DNA from: Blastococcus sp. HT6-30 | GTDB taxonomy: Bacteria > Actinomycetota > Actinomycetes > Mycobacteriales > Geodermatophilaceae | NCBI RefSeq assembly: GCF_039729015.1 | Contig: NZ_CP155792.1 | Coordinates: forward strand, 2,132,001 to 2,196,000 | Length of the DNA stretch: 64,000 nucleotides | Reading direction: 5' to 3' | Shown here: piece after piece, positions 1-8,661 of the stretch | Layout of the letters: each line of letters starts with the position of its first letter | How positions within the stretch are numbered: position 1 is the first letter of the stretch | Made by a program: the position numbers and the translations under genes | Notes under the pieces: model-generated | Databases searched by the model: none | Told to the model about the DNA's origin: nothing | The model's input: only the letters and a program-made list of their open reading frames with translations

Positions 1-406
1 GGCCGGCGGCGGCCTCGGCGGCCAGCGCGAGGTCGCGGTCGATCGCCGCGATCGCCCGCCGGGCCAGCAGCACCATCGCCGTGTCGAGGACGTCCTGGCT
101 GGTGGCGCCGACGTGCACCGCGGCCGCGTCGCGCTCCCCCACCGCCGCCTGCAGCACCCGCACCAGCGGGGGAACCGGGTTCCCGGCGTCGGCCGCACGG
201 GCCACGACGGTGGCGAGGTCCAGCCCGGCCGGCTCCGCGCACGCCGCGGTGACCGCGTCAGCGGCGGTGGTGGGCACCAGACCGGTGGCGGCCGCCGCAC
301 GGGCCAGCGCCGCCTCCACGTCCAGCAGGGCGTCGAACCAGCCCGCGTCGGAGACGGCCGCCGCCGCCCCGCCCCGGGCGAAGGTCCCGCTGAAGAGGCC
401 GCTCAC
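1..406 (-). CDS. pcaB: 3-carboxy-cis,cis-muconate cycloisomerase, N-terminal part (runs off the window)
   Basis: Only the first 135 codons lie in the window; the gene continues past base 1. The predicted GTG start (404-406) gives a protein beginning VSGLFSGTFARG, followed by an alanine-rich helical stretch with a VGATSQDVLDTA segment near residue 115, which is the fumarase/aspartase-type lyase N-terminus seen in PcaB. PcaB lactonises 3-carboxy-cis,cis-muconate, the product of PcaGH, in the protocatechuate branch of the beta-ketoadipate pathway. It follows pcaG by 25 bases on the same strand, so pcaH-pcaG-pcaB form one operon. The C-terminus and the lyase signature are outside the window, so the assignment rests on the N-terminal similarity and the context. 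Confidence 0.85.
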   Translation of the reverse strand, partial: MSGLFSGTFARGGAAAAVSDAGWFDALLDVEAALARAAAATGLVPTTAADAVTAACAEPAGLDLATVVARAADAGNPVPPLVRVLQAAVGERDAAAVHVGATSQDVLDTAMVLLARRAIAAIDRDLALAAEAAAG

Positions 407-431
407 GCGGCGGTTCCCGTCACAGGAGAGT

Positions 432-1079
432 TCATACCGCGAAGAAGACGGTCTCGCGCTCGCCCTGCAGGTGGATGTCGAACCGGTAGCCGTCGACGGT
501 GGGCGTGGCGATCAGCGTCTGCCGCGCCGCGTCGTCCGGCAGCGCCCGCAGGACGACGTCGTCGGCGTTGGCCTCCGCCTCGTCGGCGAAGTAGATGCGG
601 GTGACGACCCGGTCGAGCAGCCCGCGGGCGAACACGCTCACGTCGACGTGCGGAGCCTGCAGCCCGCCGTCCCCGTCCGGCACCCGGCCGGGCTTGATGG
701 TGTGGACGGCGAACTCGCCGCTGAGCGTCTGCGCCCGGGCGTAGCCGCGGAAGCCCGGGTAGGACGACGGCCCGCGGGGGTCCTCGGGCGAGGGGAAGCC
801 GCCGTCCGGATCGGCCTGCCAGGTCTCGACCATCGCGTCCGGGACCACGTCGCCGGCGCCGTCGAACACGCGGCCGCGGATCCAGACGCCGCCCTCGGTG
901 CCCTCGGCCGCGGCCCACTCGCCATCCGGCCAGGTGAGGCCGATGGCCAGGTACGGCCCCACCGTCGCGCTCGGGGTGGTGCCCAGCCGCAGCGGCCCGG
1001 TGAGGAAGCCGGTGCCGCGCTGCCCGGTGCGCGGCTGGAAGGGGCCGGGTGGGTCCGGCGGCACGTCCAGGGGGTTCAC
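432..1079 (-). CDS. pcaG: protocatechuate 3,4-dioxygenase alpha subunit
   Basis: Predicted 215 residues, the usual length of PcaG. The intradiol dioxygenase fold is seen in GRVFDGAGDVVPDAMVETWQ and the following beta-sandwich strands, ending RETVFFAV. Alpha subunits form the heteromer with PcaH and do not carry the ferric site. The GTG start (1077-1079) overlaps the pcaH stop as GTGA, implying translational coupling and a 1:1 product ratio. With PcaH it cleaves protocatechuate between its two hydroxyls to 3-carboxymuconate. The next gene is pcaB. Confidence 0.92.
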   Translation of the reverse strand: MNPLDVPPDPPGPFQPRTGQRGTGFLTGPLRLGTTPSATVGPYLAIGLTWPDGEWAAAEGTEGGVWIRGRVFDGAGDVVPDAMVETWQADPDGGFPSPEDPRGPSSYPGFRGYARAQTLSGEFAVHTIKPGRVPDGDGGLQAPHVDVSVFARGLLDRVVTRIYFADEAEANADDVVLRALPDDAARQTLIATPTVDGYRFDIHLQGERETVFFAV

Positions 1080-1822
1080 GCGACATCTCCGTCGTCGTCG
1101 GTCTCGAACGGCGTCTGGTCGGCCCCGCGCAGCACGATGTCCCACTCGAAGGCCAGCGCCCAGTTGTCCTGGGTGCGCTCGAGGGAGTACCGGCTGATCG
1201 CCCGGTGCCGCGCAGCCGCCGGGATGGCGTTGAAAATCGGGTCCTGGCCGAACAACGGGTCGTCCGGGAAGTACATCTGGGTCACCAGGCGCTGGGTGAA
1301 CGCCCGCCCGAACAGGCTGAAGTGGATGTGCGCCGGGCGCCAGGCGTTGTGGTGGTTGCCCCACGGGTAGGCGCCGGGCTTGATCGTCATGAACTCGTAG
1401 CGGCCCAGGCTGTCGGTGACCACCCGGCCCAGCCCGTCGAAGTGCGGGTCCAGCGGCGCCGGCCAGTTGTCGACGACGTGCCGGTAGCGGCCGGCGGCGT
1501 TGGCCTGCCAGACCTCCACGAGGGCACCGGGCACCGGGCGGCCGTTGCTGTCGAGCACCCGGCCGTGCACCAGGATCCGCTGGCCGATCGCCTCGCCGCC
1601 GCTGCGGAAGGTGAGGTCGGCGTCCTCCGGCCGCACCCGGTCCTCCCCCAGCACCGGACCGGTGACCTCCGTGAGCCGGTGCGGCAGGTCCACCGGCGTG
1701 CGCAGGGGCGCGCGCAAACCGGTGCTGCGGTACTCGGGGAAGCCCACGGGGGTGCGCAGGGCCTCGGGCTCGCGCAGGTACCGCGGCACGTGCAGGCCGC
1801 CGGCGGAGGTGGTCCCGGTCAT
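1076..1822 (-). CDS. pcaH: protocatechuate 3,4-dioxygenase beta subunit
   Basis: Predicted 248 residues, the catalytic subunit of the non-heme Fe(III) intradiol dioxygenase. The four iron ligands of the family can be placed at Tyr113 (GRYRHVVDNW), Tyr152 (GAYPWGN) and His165/His167 (RPAHIHFS). The fingerprint VLDSNGRPVPGALVEVWQAN sits just before them. It is the first gene of the pcaHGB operon, transcribed divergently from the IclR regulator with 68 bases between the two starts; a putative IclR-type operator lies in that gap. It converts protocatechuate made by PobA into 3-carboxy-cis,cis-muconate in the cytoplasm. Confidence 0.95.
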   Translation of the reverse strand: MTGTTSAGGLHVPRYLREPEALRTPVGFPEYRSTGLRAPLRTPVDLPHRLTEVTGPVLGEDRVRPEDADLTFRSGGEAIGQRILVHGRVLDSNGRPVPGALVEVWQANAAGRYRHVVDNWPAPLDPHFDGLGRVVTDSLGRYEFMTIKPGAYPWGNHHNAWRPAHIHFSLFGRAFTQRLVTQMYFPDDPLFGQDPIFNAIPAAARHRAISRYSLERTQDNWALAFEWDIVLRGADQTPFETDDDGDVA

Positions 1823-1865
1823 GCCGGGACGGTACGACCGGGACGCTAAGCTCCCAACCCCAAGC

Positions 1866-1880
1866 TTCCACTGGGCGGGA
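1866..1880 (+). promoter_or_regulatory. candidate IclR-family operator, site 1
   Basis: The 15-bp imperfect palindrome TTCCACTGGGCGGGA lies in the 68-bp pcaH/iclR divergent gap, ending 10 bases before the regulator ATG, where its GGGAG may also serve as ribosome binding site. Near-identical 15-mers occur before pobA (2799-2813) and before the aromatic-acid transporter (47678-47692). TTCC-N7-GGAA arms are the kind bound by IclR dimers; binding itself is inferred. Confidence 0.6.
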
Positions 1881-1890
1881 GTACCACGAG

Positions 1891-2667
1891 ATGGCAGGTC
1901 GCAGCGCCGCCCCTGGCCGGTCGGTCACCTCCCGGGCGCTCGGGGTGCTCGACGCGTTCGGCAGCGACACCCCGCGGCTGTCGCTGTCCGAGATCGCCGA
2001 GCGGACCGGCACCCCGCTGACGACGACGCACCGGCTGCTCGGCGAGCTCACCGGGTGGGGAGCGCTGGTGCGCCGGTCCGACGGCCGCTACGAGATCGGC
2101 CGCAAGCTCTGGGACCTCGGCCTGCTCGCCCCGGTTCAGCTGGGGCTCCGGCAGGTGGCCGCCCCGTTCCTGCTCGACCTGCACACCACGATCCGCGACA
2201 CCGTGCACCTCGCCGTCCGGGAGGGGCTCGCCGCTCTGTACGTCGACCGGGTGTCAGGGCGGGAGTCGGTGCCGGTGGTCAGCCAGGTGGGCAGCCGGCT
2301 GCCCCTGCACGCCACCGGCGTGGGCAAGGTGCTGCTCGCCGCCGCACCGGACGACGTCGTCGACCAGACGCTGCGCTCGCTGTCCCCGATCACCCGGCGC
2401 ACCGTCGTCGACCCGGCGCAGCTCACCCGGGAGCTGGTCGAGATCCGCCGGCGCCGGTACGCGCGCACGTGCGAGGAGATGTCGCCCGGGGCCGCGTCCG
2501 TGGCCGTTCCCGTGCAGGTGGAACGGGCGACCGGCCCGCTGGCCGTGGCCGCCCTCGGCATCGTCGTCCCACCGCACCGCCGGGACCTCGCCCGCCTGGT
2601 TCCGGCGCTGGAGATGGCGGCGCGGGGCATCGGCCGGGAGCTCGCCCGCTCGCAGGAGTTCCACTGA
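1891..2667 (+). CDS. IclR-family transcriptional regulator of the pca/pob genes
   Basis: Predicted 258 residues, normal for IclR proteins. A winged helix-turn-helix occupies about residues 12-75 (LSLSEIAERTGTPLTTTHRL), followed by the GAF-like effector domain with GLAALYVDRVSG and the LPLHATGVGKVLLA signature. It is divergent from pcaHGB and directly upstream of pobA, the classic position of PcaR/PcaU/PobR regulators that respond to protocatechuate, 4-hydroxybenzoate or beta-ketoadipate. Which ligand it binds cannot be read from sequence. A repeated 15-bp palindrome at three aromatic loci in the window is its probable operator. Confidence 0.88.
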   Translation: MAGRSAAPGRSVTSRALGVLDAFGSDTPRLSLSEIAERTGTPLTTTHRLLGELTGWGALVRRSDGRYEIGRKLWDLGLLAPVQLGLRQVAAPFLLDLHTTIRDTVHLAVREGLAALYVDRVSGRESVPVVSQVGSRLPLHATGVGKVLLAAAPDDVVDQTLRSLSPITRRTVVDPAQLTRELVEIRRRRYARTCEEMSPGAASVAVPVQVERATGPLAVAALGIVVPPHRRDLARLVPALEMAARGIGRELARSQEFH

Positions 2668-2798
2668 CGTCCGCGCGCCCGGCGACACCGGCTTCCCCAG
2701 TGGTCGAGCTCGGCGCCACCGGGGGGACAGCTTGGGGGCATAGCGGCCCGTCGGCGGGATCGCTGACCGACGCCCGCCTCCCGGGATGCCACCGCCCC

Positions 2799-2813
2799 TG
2801 CCACTGGGCGGAA
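2799..2813 (+). promoter_or_regulatory. candidate IclR-family operator, site 2 (pobA)
   Basis: TGCCACTGGGCGGAA lies 44 bases before the pobA GTG in the 190-bp gap after the IclR gene. It matches site 1 (1866-1880) at 13 of 15 positions and keeps the TGGGCGG core. A second TTCC follows directly (2816-2819). Its position near the expected promoter suits an activator or repressor site; the function is inferred from recurrence. Confidence 0.55.
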
Positions 2814-2857
2814 GGTTCCGGTCCCGCCGACGGGCGCAGGCGGGAACACTTCCTTCC

Positions 2858-4030
2858 GTGCGCACTCAGGTGGGAATCATCGGCGCCGGCCCGGCCGGCC
2901 TCCTGCTGTCCCGGCTGCTGACGCTGCGCGGCATCGACTCGGTGGTCCTGGAGAACCGGTCCCGGGAGTACGTCGAGGCCCGGATCCGCGCGGGCATCCT
3001 CGAGCAGCACACCGTCGACACGCTGACCGACGCCGGCCTCGGCGACCGGCTGCGCCGGGAGGGGCTGGAGCACCGCGGCATCCACCTGCAGTACCCCGGC
3101 ACCCGCCACACCCTCGACTTCCCGGAGCTGTGCGGGCGCACCGTGTGGGTCTACGGGCAGACGGAGGTCACCAAGGACCTCATCAAGGCGCAGCTCGACG
3201 GCGGGCCGCCCCTGCTGTTCGACGTCTCCGACGTGGTGCCCGAGGACGTCGACGGCGAGTCGCCGCGGATCCGGTTCACCGACGCCGACGGCGTCGCGCA
3301 GGTCCTCGAGTGCGACGTCGTCGCCGGCACCGACGGCTTCCACGGCGTCTCCCGGCCCGTCGTGACGGCGGGAACCGACAGCCGGCTGTGGGAGCGCACC
3401 TACCCCTACGCCTGGCTGGGCATCCTGGCCGACGCCCCGCCCGCCACCGACGAGCTGATCTACGCCTGGCACCCCGACGGCTTTGCGCTGTACTCGATGC
3501 GCTCGCCGTCGGTCTCCCGGCTGTACCTGCAGGTCGACCCGTCGGACTCGATCGAGAACTGGTCCGACGACCGCATCTGGGAGAATCTCTCCCGCCGCAT
3601 GTCGCTGGACGGCTGGGACGTCTCCACCGGTCCGATCACCGAGAAGTCGATCCTGCCGATGCGCTCGTTCGTCAGCGCGCCCATGCGCCGCGGCCGGCTG
3701 TTCCTCGCCGGCGACGCCGCGCACATCGTGCCGCCCACCGGCGCGAAGGGGCTGAACCTGGCCGTCGCCGACGTCACGCTCCTGGCCACGGCGCTGACCC
3801 GCCTGCTCCAGGAGAACAGGACCGACCTGGTGGACGCGTACTCCGACACCGCGCTGCGCCGGGTCTGGCGGTGCACGCACTTCTCGTGGTGGATGACGTC
3901 GATGCTGCACACCTCCGGCGACGACTTCGACGCCCGGCTGCAGCTCGCCCAGCTGGAGCGCGTGTGCTCGTCGGAGGCCGCCGCGCGCGAACTGGCGGAG
4001 AACTACACCGGGCTGCCGATCGAGATCTGA
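2858..4030 (+). CDS. pobA: 4-hydroxybenzoate 3-monooxygenase
   Basis: Predicted 390 residues with GTG start, close to the 394 of Pseudomonas PobA. The N-terminal FAD Rossmann motif is GIIGAGPAGLLLSRLL. The C-terminal flavin motif FLAGDAAHIVPPTGAKGLN lies near residues 281-300. Segments around the substrate tyrosines of the family are conserved: ERTYPYAWLG (Tyr201 region) and ELAENYTGLP (Tyr385 region), as is HFSWWMTSMLH. It hydroxylates 4-hydroxybenzoate to protocatechuate with NAD(P)H and O2, feeding PcaGH. An upstream in-frame ATG would add 24 poorly conserved residues; the GTG gives the canonical V-R-T-Q-V-G-I start. A strong hairpin follows. Confidence 0.95.
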   Translation: MRTQVGIIGAGPAGLLLSRLLTLRGIDSVVLENRSREYVEARIRAGILEQHTVDTLTDAGLGDRLRREGLEHRGIHLQYPGTRHTLDFPELCGRTVWVYGQTEVTKDLIKAQLDGGPPLLFDVSDVVPEDVDGESPRIRFTDADGVAQVLECDVVAGTDGFHGVSRPVVTAGTDSRLWERTYPYAWLGILADAPPATDELIYAWHPDGFALYSMRSPSVSRLYLQVDPSDSIENWSDDRIWENLSRRMSLDGWDVSTGPITEKSILPMRSFVSAPMRRGRLFLAGDAAHIVPPTGAKGLNLAVADVTLLATALTRLLQENRTDLVDAYSDTALRRVWRCTHFSWWMTSMLHTSGDDFDARLQLAQLERVCSSEAAARELAENYTGLPIEI

Positions 4031-4119
4031 CCGGGCAGCCGTGCGTCGCGACCTGCGGCGCCCGCCGGGGCGAGCTGCTCGTTCTGGTCGACCCCGATCT
4101 GATCCGTCGGCGCTCCGCA

Positions 4120-4153
4120 CCGGGCCCCGGGCAGCACCGCTGCCCGGGCCCGG
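4120..4153 (+). terminator. intrinsic hairpin after pobA
   Basis: CCGGGCCCCGGGCAGC (4120-4135) pairs with GCTGCCCGGGCCCGG (4139-4153) around an ACC loop, with one bulged C; flanking GCAC/GTGC extends it. No T-tract follows, as is usual for GC-rich actinobacterial terminators. It ends the pobA unit; the remaining bases to the dehydrogenase gene show nothing else recognisable. Confidence 0.6.
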
Positions 4154-4267
4154 TCGTGCGGCCGGCACTCCGCAGCCGGGATGCCGCATCTACCCGCCGG
4201 TAGCCCGTGTGGGATCGTCGGAGGCACTACGTCGAGACGGCGCTGCCGCCGTCAGGAATGAGGACCG

Positions 4268-5443
4268 ATGCGGTTGCAGCTGTCCCCGGAGCTCCAGGCC
4301 TTCCGGGAGGAGATGCGGACCTTCTTCACCACCCAGGTGCCGCAGGAGATCCGCGAGAAGGTCGCGGCCCACCGGCACGTGTCCAAGGAGGAGTACGTCC
4401 AGGCCCAGCGCGCACTCAACGCCGCCGGCCTGGCGGTGCCGCACTGGCCGGTCGAGTGGGGCGGCCGGGACTGGACGCCGCTGCAGCGCCACATCTGGCG
4501 CGAGGAGATGCAGCTGGCCGGTGTGCCCGAGCCGCTGGCCTTCAACACCAGCATGATCGGCCCGGTCATCGCCGCCTTCGGCAACCAGGAGCAGAAGGAG
4601 CGCTTCCTGGCCAAGACGGCCAACCTCGACATCTGGTGGTGCCAGGGCTTCTCCGAGCCCGACGCCGGCTCCGACCTCGCCTCGCTGCGCACCACCGCCG
4701 TCCGTGACGGCGACGACTGGGTGGTGAACGGTCAGAAGACCTGGACGACCCTGGGGCAGCACGCCGACTGGATCTTCTGCCTCGTCCGCACCGACCCGAC
4801 CGCGGAGAAGAAGCAGCGCGGCATCTCCATGCTCGTCTTCCCGATGGACACCCCCGGCGTCACGCTCCGCCCCATCGAGCTCATCGACGGCGGCCGCGAG
4901 GTCAACGAGGTGTTCTTCGAGGACGTCCGCGTGCCCGCCGAGAACCTCATCGGCGAGGAGAACCGCGGCTGGGACTACGCCAAGTTCCTCCTCGGCAACG
5001 AGCGCGTCGGCATCGCCCGCGTCGGCGCCACCAAGAAGATGCTCGCCCAGGCCAAGGAGTACGCCCGCGAGATCACCGTCGACGGCCGCCCGCTGCTCGA
5101 GGACCCGTTCATGGCCCGGCGGATCGCCGAGGTCGAGAACGAGCTGGTGGCCCTGGAGCTCACCGCGCTGCGCGTGGTCGCCAACTCCGCCGACGGGAAG
5201 CCGCACCCGGCCTCCTCGGTGCTCAAGCTCAAGGGCTCGGAGCTGCAGCAGGCCGCCACCGAGCTGCTGGTGGACATCGCCGGCCCGCTCTCGGTCGCCT
5301 CGTTCGCCGAGGAGGGCTCCGACGTGCCCGACTGGGCGCGCGTCGCGACGCCGCACTACCTGAACTACCGGAAGGTCTCCATCTACGGAGGCTCCAACGA
5401 GGTTCAGCGCACCATCATCGCCGGCACGATCCTGGGGCTGTGA
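4268..5443 (+). CDS. acyl-CoA dehydrogenase, large-subunit type (PimC-like)
   Basis: Predicted 391 residues with the complete acyl-CoA dehydrogenase fold. The N-terminal helical domain includes VPHWPVEWGGRDWTPLQR, the flavin-contacting loop is GFSEPDAGSDLASLRTTA, and the C-terminal segment is YGGSNEVQRTIIAGTILGL, the family signature 2. The first residues and the NTSMIGPVI stretch resemble the large subunits of the pimeloyl-CoA and steroid side-chain dehydrogenases. The next gene, 6 bases downstream, encodes a second diverged ACAD, so an alpha2-beta2 heterotetramer is likely. The substrate is unknown; neighbouring aromatic genes are a separate unit behind a terminator. Confidence 0.88.
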   Translation: MRLQLSPELQAFREEMRTFFTTQVPQEIREKVAAHRHVSKEEYVQAQRALNAAGLAVPHWPVEWGGRDWTPLQRHIWREEMQLAGVPEPLAFNTSMIGPVIAAFGNQEQKERFLAKTANLDIWWCQGFSEPDAGSDLASLRTTAVRDGDDWVVNGQKTWTTLGQHADWIFCLVRTDPTAEKKQRGISMLVFPMDTPGVTLRPIELIDGGREVNEVFFEDVRVPAENLIGEENRGWDYAKFLLGNERVGIARVGATKKMLAQAKEYAREITVDGRPLLEDPFMARRIAEVENELVALELTALRVVANSADGKPHPASSVLKLKGSELQQAATELLVDIAGPLSVASFAEEGSDVPDWARVATPHYLNYRKVSIYGGSNEVQRTIIAGTILGL

Positions 5444-5449
5444 TCTGAC

Positions 5450-6598
5450 GTGGACTTCACCTTCGACAGCGAGCAGAACGACCTCCGCGAGGCCGTCCGC
5501 GGCCTGCTGGAGCGCACGTACTCCGACAGCGAGGCGCGCCGCAAGGTCGCCGCGAACGACCCCGGCTTCGACGAGAAGACCTGGTCGCGGCTGGCCGAGA
5601 TGGGCCTGCTGGGCCTGCCCTTCGCCGAAGAGCACGGCGGCATGGGCGCCGGGCCGATCGAGGTGGCGATCGTCGCCGAGGAGATCGGCCGCGTCATCGC
5701 TCCCGAGCCGTTCATCGAGGCGGTCGTGCTGGCCGGCGGGCTGATCGCCGCCGTCGGTACCGACGAGCAGAAGGCCCAGCTCCTGAGCGTGATCGCCGAG
5801 GGCACCAGCGTGCCGGCCTTCGCGCACGCCGAGATCGGCACCCGGTGGAGCCCGTCGGCGTCGGCGGTCACCGCCACGCAGGCCGGCGACGGCTGGACCC
5901 TCACCGGCGTCAAGGAGCCGGTGCCCACGGGCGCCCGCGCCGACGTCCTGGTGGTCTCAGCCATGGTCGACGGCGGCACCGGGCTGTTCGTGGTGCAGGG
6001 CGACGCGGCGGGCCTGACCCGCACCGGCTACCGCACGCACGACGGCACCCGCGCGGCCAACGTCCGCTTCGACGGCACCCCCGCGACCCTGCTGGGCACC
6101 GGCGGCGACCAGACGGCCGCGATCGAGCGGGCACTGACCGAGGCGCGCATCGCCTACAGCCACGAGGCGATCGGCGCCATGGACACCGCCCTGCGGATCA
6201 CCGCCGAGTACCTCAAGACCCGCAAGCAGTTCGGGGTGACGCTCAACAAGTTCCAGGCGCTCACCTTCCGCGCCGCGGACATGTACGTGTCCCTGGAGCT
6301 CGCCCGCAGCACCGCGCTGTGGGCGTCGATGGTGCAGGACGCCGGCGGCGACGTCCGCTCCGCCGCCGACCGGACCCGGCTGCAGACCAGCCGCGCCGGC
6401 CGGCACGTCGGCAAGGAGGCCATCCAGCTGCACGGCGGGATCGGCGTGACCGCGGAGTACTCCGTCGGGCACTACACCAGCCGGCTCACCGCGATCGACC
6501 ACCTGCTGGGCGACGGCGACTTCGCCGCGGCCCGGCTGGCCCGCACGGTGGCCGACCGGCCGACCGTCGACCCGCTGGGCGCGCCCTACGCGGTCTGA
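5450..6598 (+). CDS. acyl-CoA dehydrogenase, small-subunit type (PimD-like)
   Basis: Predicted 382 residues with GTG start. ACAD domains are present but more diverged than in the upstream partner: MDFTFDSEQNDLREAVRGLL at the N-terminus, LPFAEEHGGMGAGPIEVAI, then the C-terminal helices YLKTRKQFGVTLNKFQAL and QLHGGIGVTAEYSVGHY. The mid-domain flavin loop is weakly conserved, as in the beta chains of heterotetrameric dehydrogenases. Gene spacing of 6 bases to the large subunit supports co-translation. It probably acts with that subunit on a CoA thioester of an alicyclic, dicarboxylic or side-chain substrate; the precise substrate cannot be inferred. Confidence 0.85.
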   Translation: MDFTFDSEQNDLREAVRGLLERTYSDSEARRKVAANDPGFDEKTWSRLAEMGLLGLPFAEEHGGMGAGPIEVAIVAEEIGRVIAPEPFIEAVVLAGGLIAAVGTDEQKAQLLSVIAEGTSVPAFAHAEIGTRWSPSASAVTATQAGDGWTLTGVKEPVPTGARADVLVVSAMVDGGTGLFVVQGDAAGLTRTGYRTHDGTRAANVRFDGTPATLLGTGGDQTAAIERALTEARIAYSHEAIGAMDTALRITAEYLKTRKQFGVTLNKFQALTFRAADMYVSLELARSTALWASMVQDAGGDVRSAADRTRLQTSRAGRHVGKEAIQLHGGIGVTAEYSVGHYTSRLTAIDHLLGDGDFAAARLARTVADRPTVDPLGAPYAV

Positions 6599-6629
6599 AC
6601 GAGGGCCCAACTGCAGGTCTGCGCCGGAG

Positions 6630-6658
6630 CCCCGCTCCCCCTTCCCGGGGGGGCGGGG
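6630..6658 (+). terminator. GC hairpin after the acyl-CoA dehydrogenase pair
   Basis: CCCCGCTCCCCC (6630-6641) faces GGGGGGGCGGGG (6647-6658) across a TTCCC loop, 32 bases after the stop codon, a likely terminator. The gap 6599-7086 also holds a second stem-loop (GGCTGCC 6868-6874 with GGCAGCC 6896-6902) and a palindrome before pntA; no credible gene was found in it. Confidence 0.5.
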
Positions 6659-7032
6659 CACCGCCGTCTCGGGCCGGGTCGGCCCGGCGGTGAGGAGGCG
6701 AGGCAGGCAACGACGAGGCGGTCCGCCCGGTCGGGGCTGATCGCCGACGCGGGGAGCCGGCAGCGCCGATCCCGGGGACGGACACGGTCCTCCCTCCGTA
6801 CGAACGGCCACCGTCGTCCGGACCCATCCCGCAGTTCCTCGGCCGGTTCCGCCACCCGCCTCACCCTGGCTGCCGCCCCGCCCCTCGTGGGGGGAGGCAG
6901 CCGTCACACTCCCGCCCGGAGGCGCGCCCGGTGCCCCGACCTCGTGTGCCGTGACTCACATCGTTGGAGCCGGACGCCGCAACGGTCCGGCAGCAGGCAA
7001 GATCCCCCGGGATCCACCGCACCGTGAACGAC

Positions 7033-7047
7033 CCCGCCACTGGCGGG
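7033..7047 (+). promoter_or_regulatory. perfect palindrome upstream of pntA
   Basis: CCCGCCACTGGCGGG is a perfect 7-bp inverted repeat around a central C, ending 39 bases before the pntA ATG. Such placement fits a transcription-factor site. It resembles the pca/pob 15-mer only in its centre, so a different regulator would bind if it is functional. Confidence 0.3.
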
Positions 7048-7086
7048 CAGGCGACGAGGCGACGCACCGAGGAATGGAGCACCACG

Positions 7087-8661
7087 ATGCTGATCGGAGT
7101 TCCGCGCGAGACGCGGCCCCGCGAGACGCGGGTGGCCGCGACACCGGCGACGGTGACGCAGCTGGTGCGGCTCGGATACGACGTCGTGGTCGAGGCCGGT
7201 GCCGGTACCGCCAGCAGCTTCCCCGACGAGGCCTACGCCGAGGCCGGCGCGCGCGTCGGCACGGCCGAGCAGGCATGGGGCGCCGAGGTGGTCCTGCGGG
7301 TCAACGCCCCCGCGGTCGAGGAGATCGGCCGGCTGGCCGACGGCGCGACCCTGATCAGCCTGCTCTCCCCCGCGCTGAACCCGGATCTGGTGAACGCGCT
7401 GGCCGCGCGGCCGATCACCGCGCTGGCCATGGACGCGGTGCCGCGGATCTCCCGGGCGCAGTCGATGGACGTGCTGTCCTCGATGGCCAACATCGCCGGG
7501 TACCGGGCGGTGATCGAGGCGGCGAACGTGTTCGGCCGGTTCTTCACCGGTCAGGTGACCGCCGCCGGCAAGGTCCCGCCGGCCAAGGTGCTGGTGGCCG
7601 GCGCAGGCGTGGCCGGGCTGGCCGCCATCGGAGCCGCCTCCAGCCTGGGGGCGGTCGTGCGGGCCACCGACGTACGCCCCGAGGTCGCCGAGCAGGTGCG
7701 GTCGCTCGGCGGCGAGTACGTGGCGGTGCCCGACGCCGACGGTGCAGAGGTCAGCTCCGACGGCTACGCCCGCGAGATGGGTGAGGACTTCAACCGGCGT
7801 GCCGCCCAGATGTACGCCGAGCAGGCCCGCGACGTCGACATCGTCATCACGACCGCGCTCATCCCCGGTCGGCCGGCCCCCCGGCTGTTCACCGAGGAGA
7901 TGGTCGCCTCGATGCGCTCCGGGTCGGTGATCGTCGACATGGCGGCCGCGCAGGGCGGCAACGTGGCCGGGTCGGTGCCCGACGAGGTGGTGGTGACGCC
8001 GAACGGCGTGTCCATCATCGGGTACACCGACCTGCCCGCCCGCCTGCCGGCCCAGGCCTCCCAGCTCTACGGCACCAACCTGGTGAACCTGCTCAAGCTG
8101 CTGACACCGGGCGCGGACGGACGGCTGGTCCTCGACTTCGACGACGTCGTGCAGCGGGCGATCACGGTCGTGCGGGAGGGCGAGAAGACCTGGCCGCCAC
8201 CGCCGGTGCAGGTCTCGGCGGCACCGCCACCGCCGCCGTCCCCACCCGCCGGCGCGACGGCGGGCGCCCCCGCGGTGCCGCAGAAGACCCCCTCGCCCGG
8301 CCGCCGGTTCGCGCTCGTGGCCCTCGGTGCGGCGCTGCTGTTCCTGCTCACCGCATTCTCCCCGAACGAGCTCGTCGGGCACTTCACCGTGTTCGCGCTC
8401 GCCGTCGTCGTCGGGTTCTACGTGATCGGGCACGTGCACCACGCCCTGCACACCCCGCTGATGAGCGTCACCAACGCGATCTCCGGGATCATCGTCGTCG
8501 GTGCACTGCTGCAGCTCGGCAGCGACGACGGCGTCGTGCAGGCCCTGGCCTTCGTCGCCACGCTGGTGGCCAGCATCAACGTCTTCGGCGGCTTCGCCGT
8601 CACCCGCCGCATGCTGGGCATGTTCTCCCGCGGCCCGAGTGTGCAGGGCGCCGCCCGATGA
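7087..8661 (+). CDS. pntA: NAD(P) transhydrogenase alpha subunit (PntA1-A2 fusion)
   Basis: Predicted 524 residues. Domain I (about 1-375) has the PNT/alanine-dehydrogenase start [20 protein letters not shown] and the NAD(H) Rossmann motif [19 protein letters not shown] near residue 170. A proline/alanine-rich linker (about 375-405) leads to the short membrane part, with helices such as [27 protein letters not shown] and [13 protein letters not shown]. Together with PntB it uses the proton gradient to move hydride between NADH and NADP+, supplying NADPH. A longer frame begins upstream, but the ATG at 7087 gives the canonical N-terminus. The stop overlaps the pntB start (ATGA). Confidence 0.93.
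   Translation: MLIGVPRETRPRETRVAATPATVTQLVRLGYDVVVEAGAGTASSFPDEAYAEAGARVGTAEQAWGAEVVLRVNAPAVEEIGRLADGATLISLLSPALNPDLVNALAARPITALAMDAVPRISRAQSMDVLSSMANIAGYRAVIEAANVFGRFFTGQVTAAGKVPPAKVLVAGAGVAGLAAIGAASSLGAVVRATDVRPEVAEQVRSLGGEYVAVPDADGAEVSSDGYAREMGEDFNRRAAQMYAEQARDVDIVITTALIPGRPAPRLFTEEMVASMRSGSVIVDMAAAQGGNVAGSVPDEVVVTPNGVSIIGYTDLPARLPAQASQLYGTNLVNLLKLLTPGADGRLVLDFDDVVQRAITVVREGEKTWPPPPVQVSAAPPPPPSPPAGATAGAPAVPQKTPSPGRRFALVALGAALLFLLTAFSPNELVGHFTVFALAVVVGFYVIGHVHHALHTPLMSVTNAISGIIVVGALLQLGSDDGVVQALAFVATLVASINVFGGFAVTRRMLGMFSRGPSVQGAAR

Noticed and set aside
81-1849. Long open frames on the plus strand across the pca genes
   Set aside because: They are antisense to pcaBGH, rich in Arg/Ala/Gly/Pro with no family motifs, and arise from the high GC of the third codon position.
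7033-7047. Palindrome before pntA as a fourth pca/pob operator
   Set aside because: Only the CACTGG centre agrees; the TTCC/GGAA arms are absent, so it is reported as a separate site.
8200-8300. Proline/alanine-rich stretch in pntA considered a frameshift or fusion error
   Set aside because: The frame stays open and the membrane helices that follow are those of PntA2; it is a normal interdomain linker of fused PntA.
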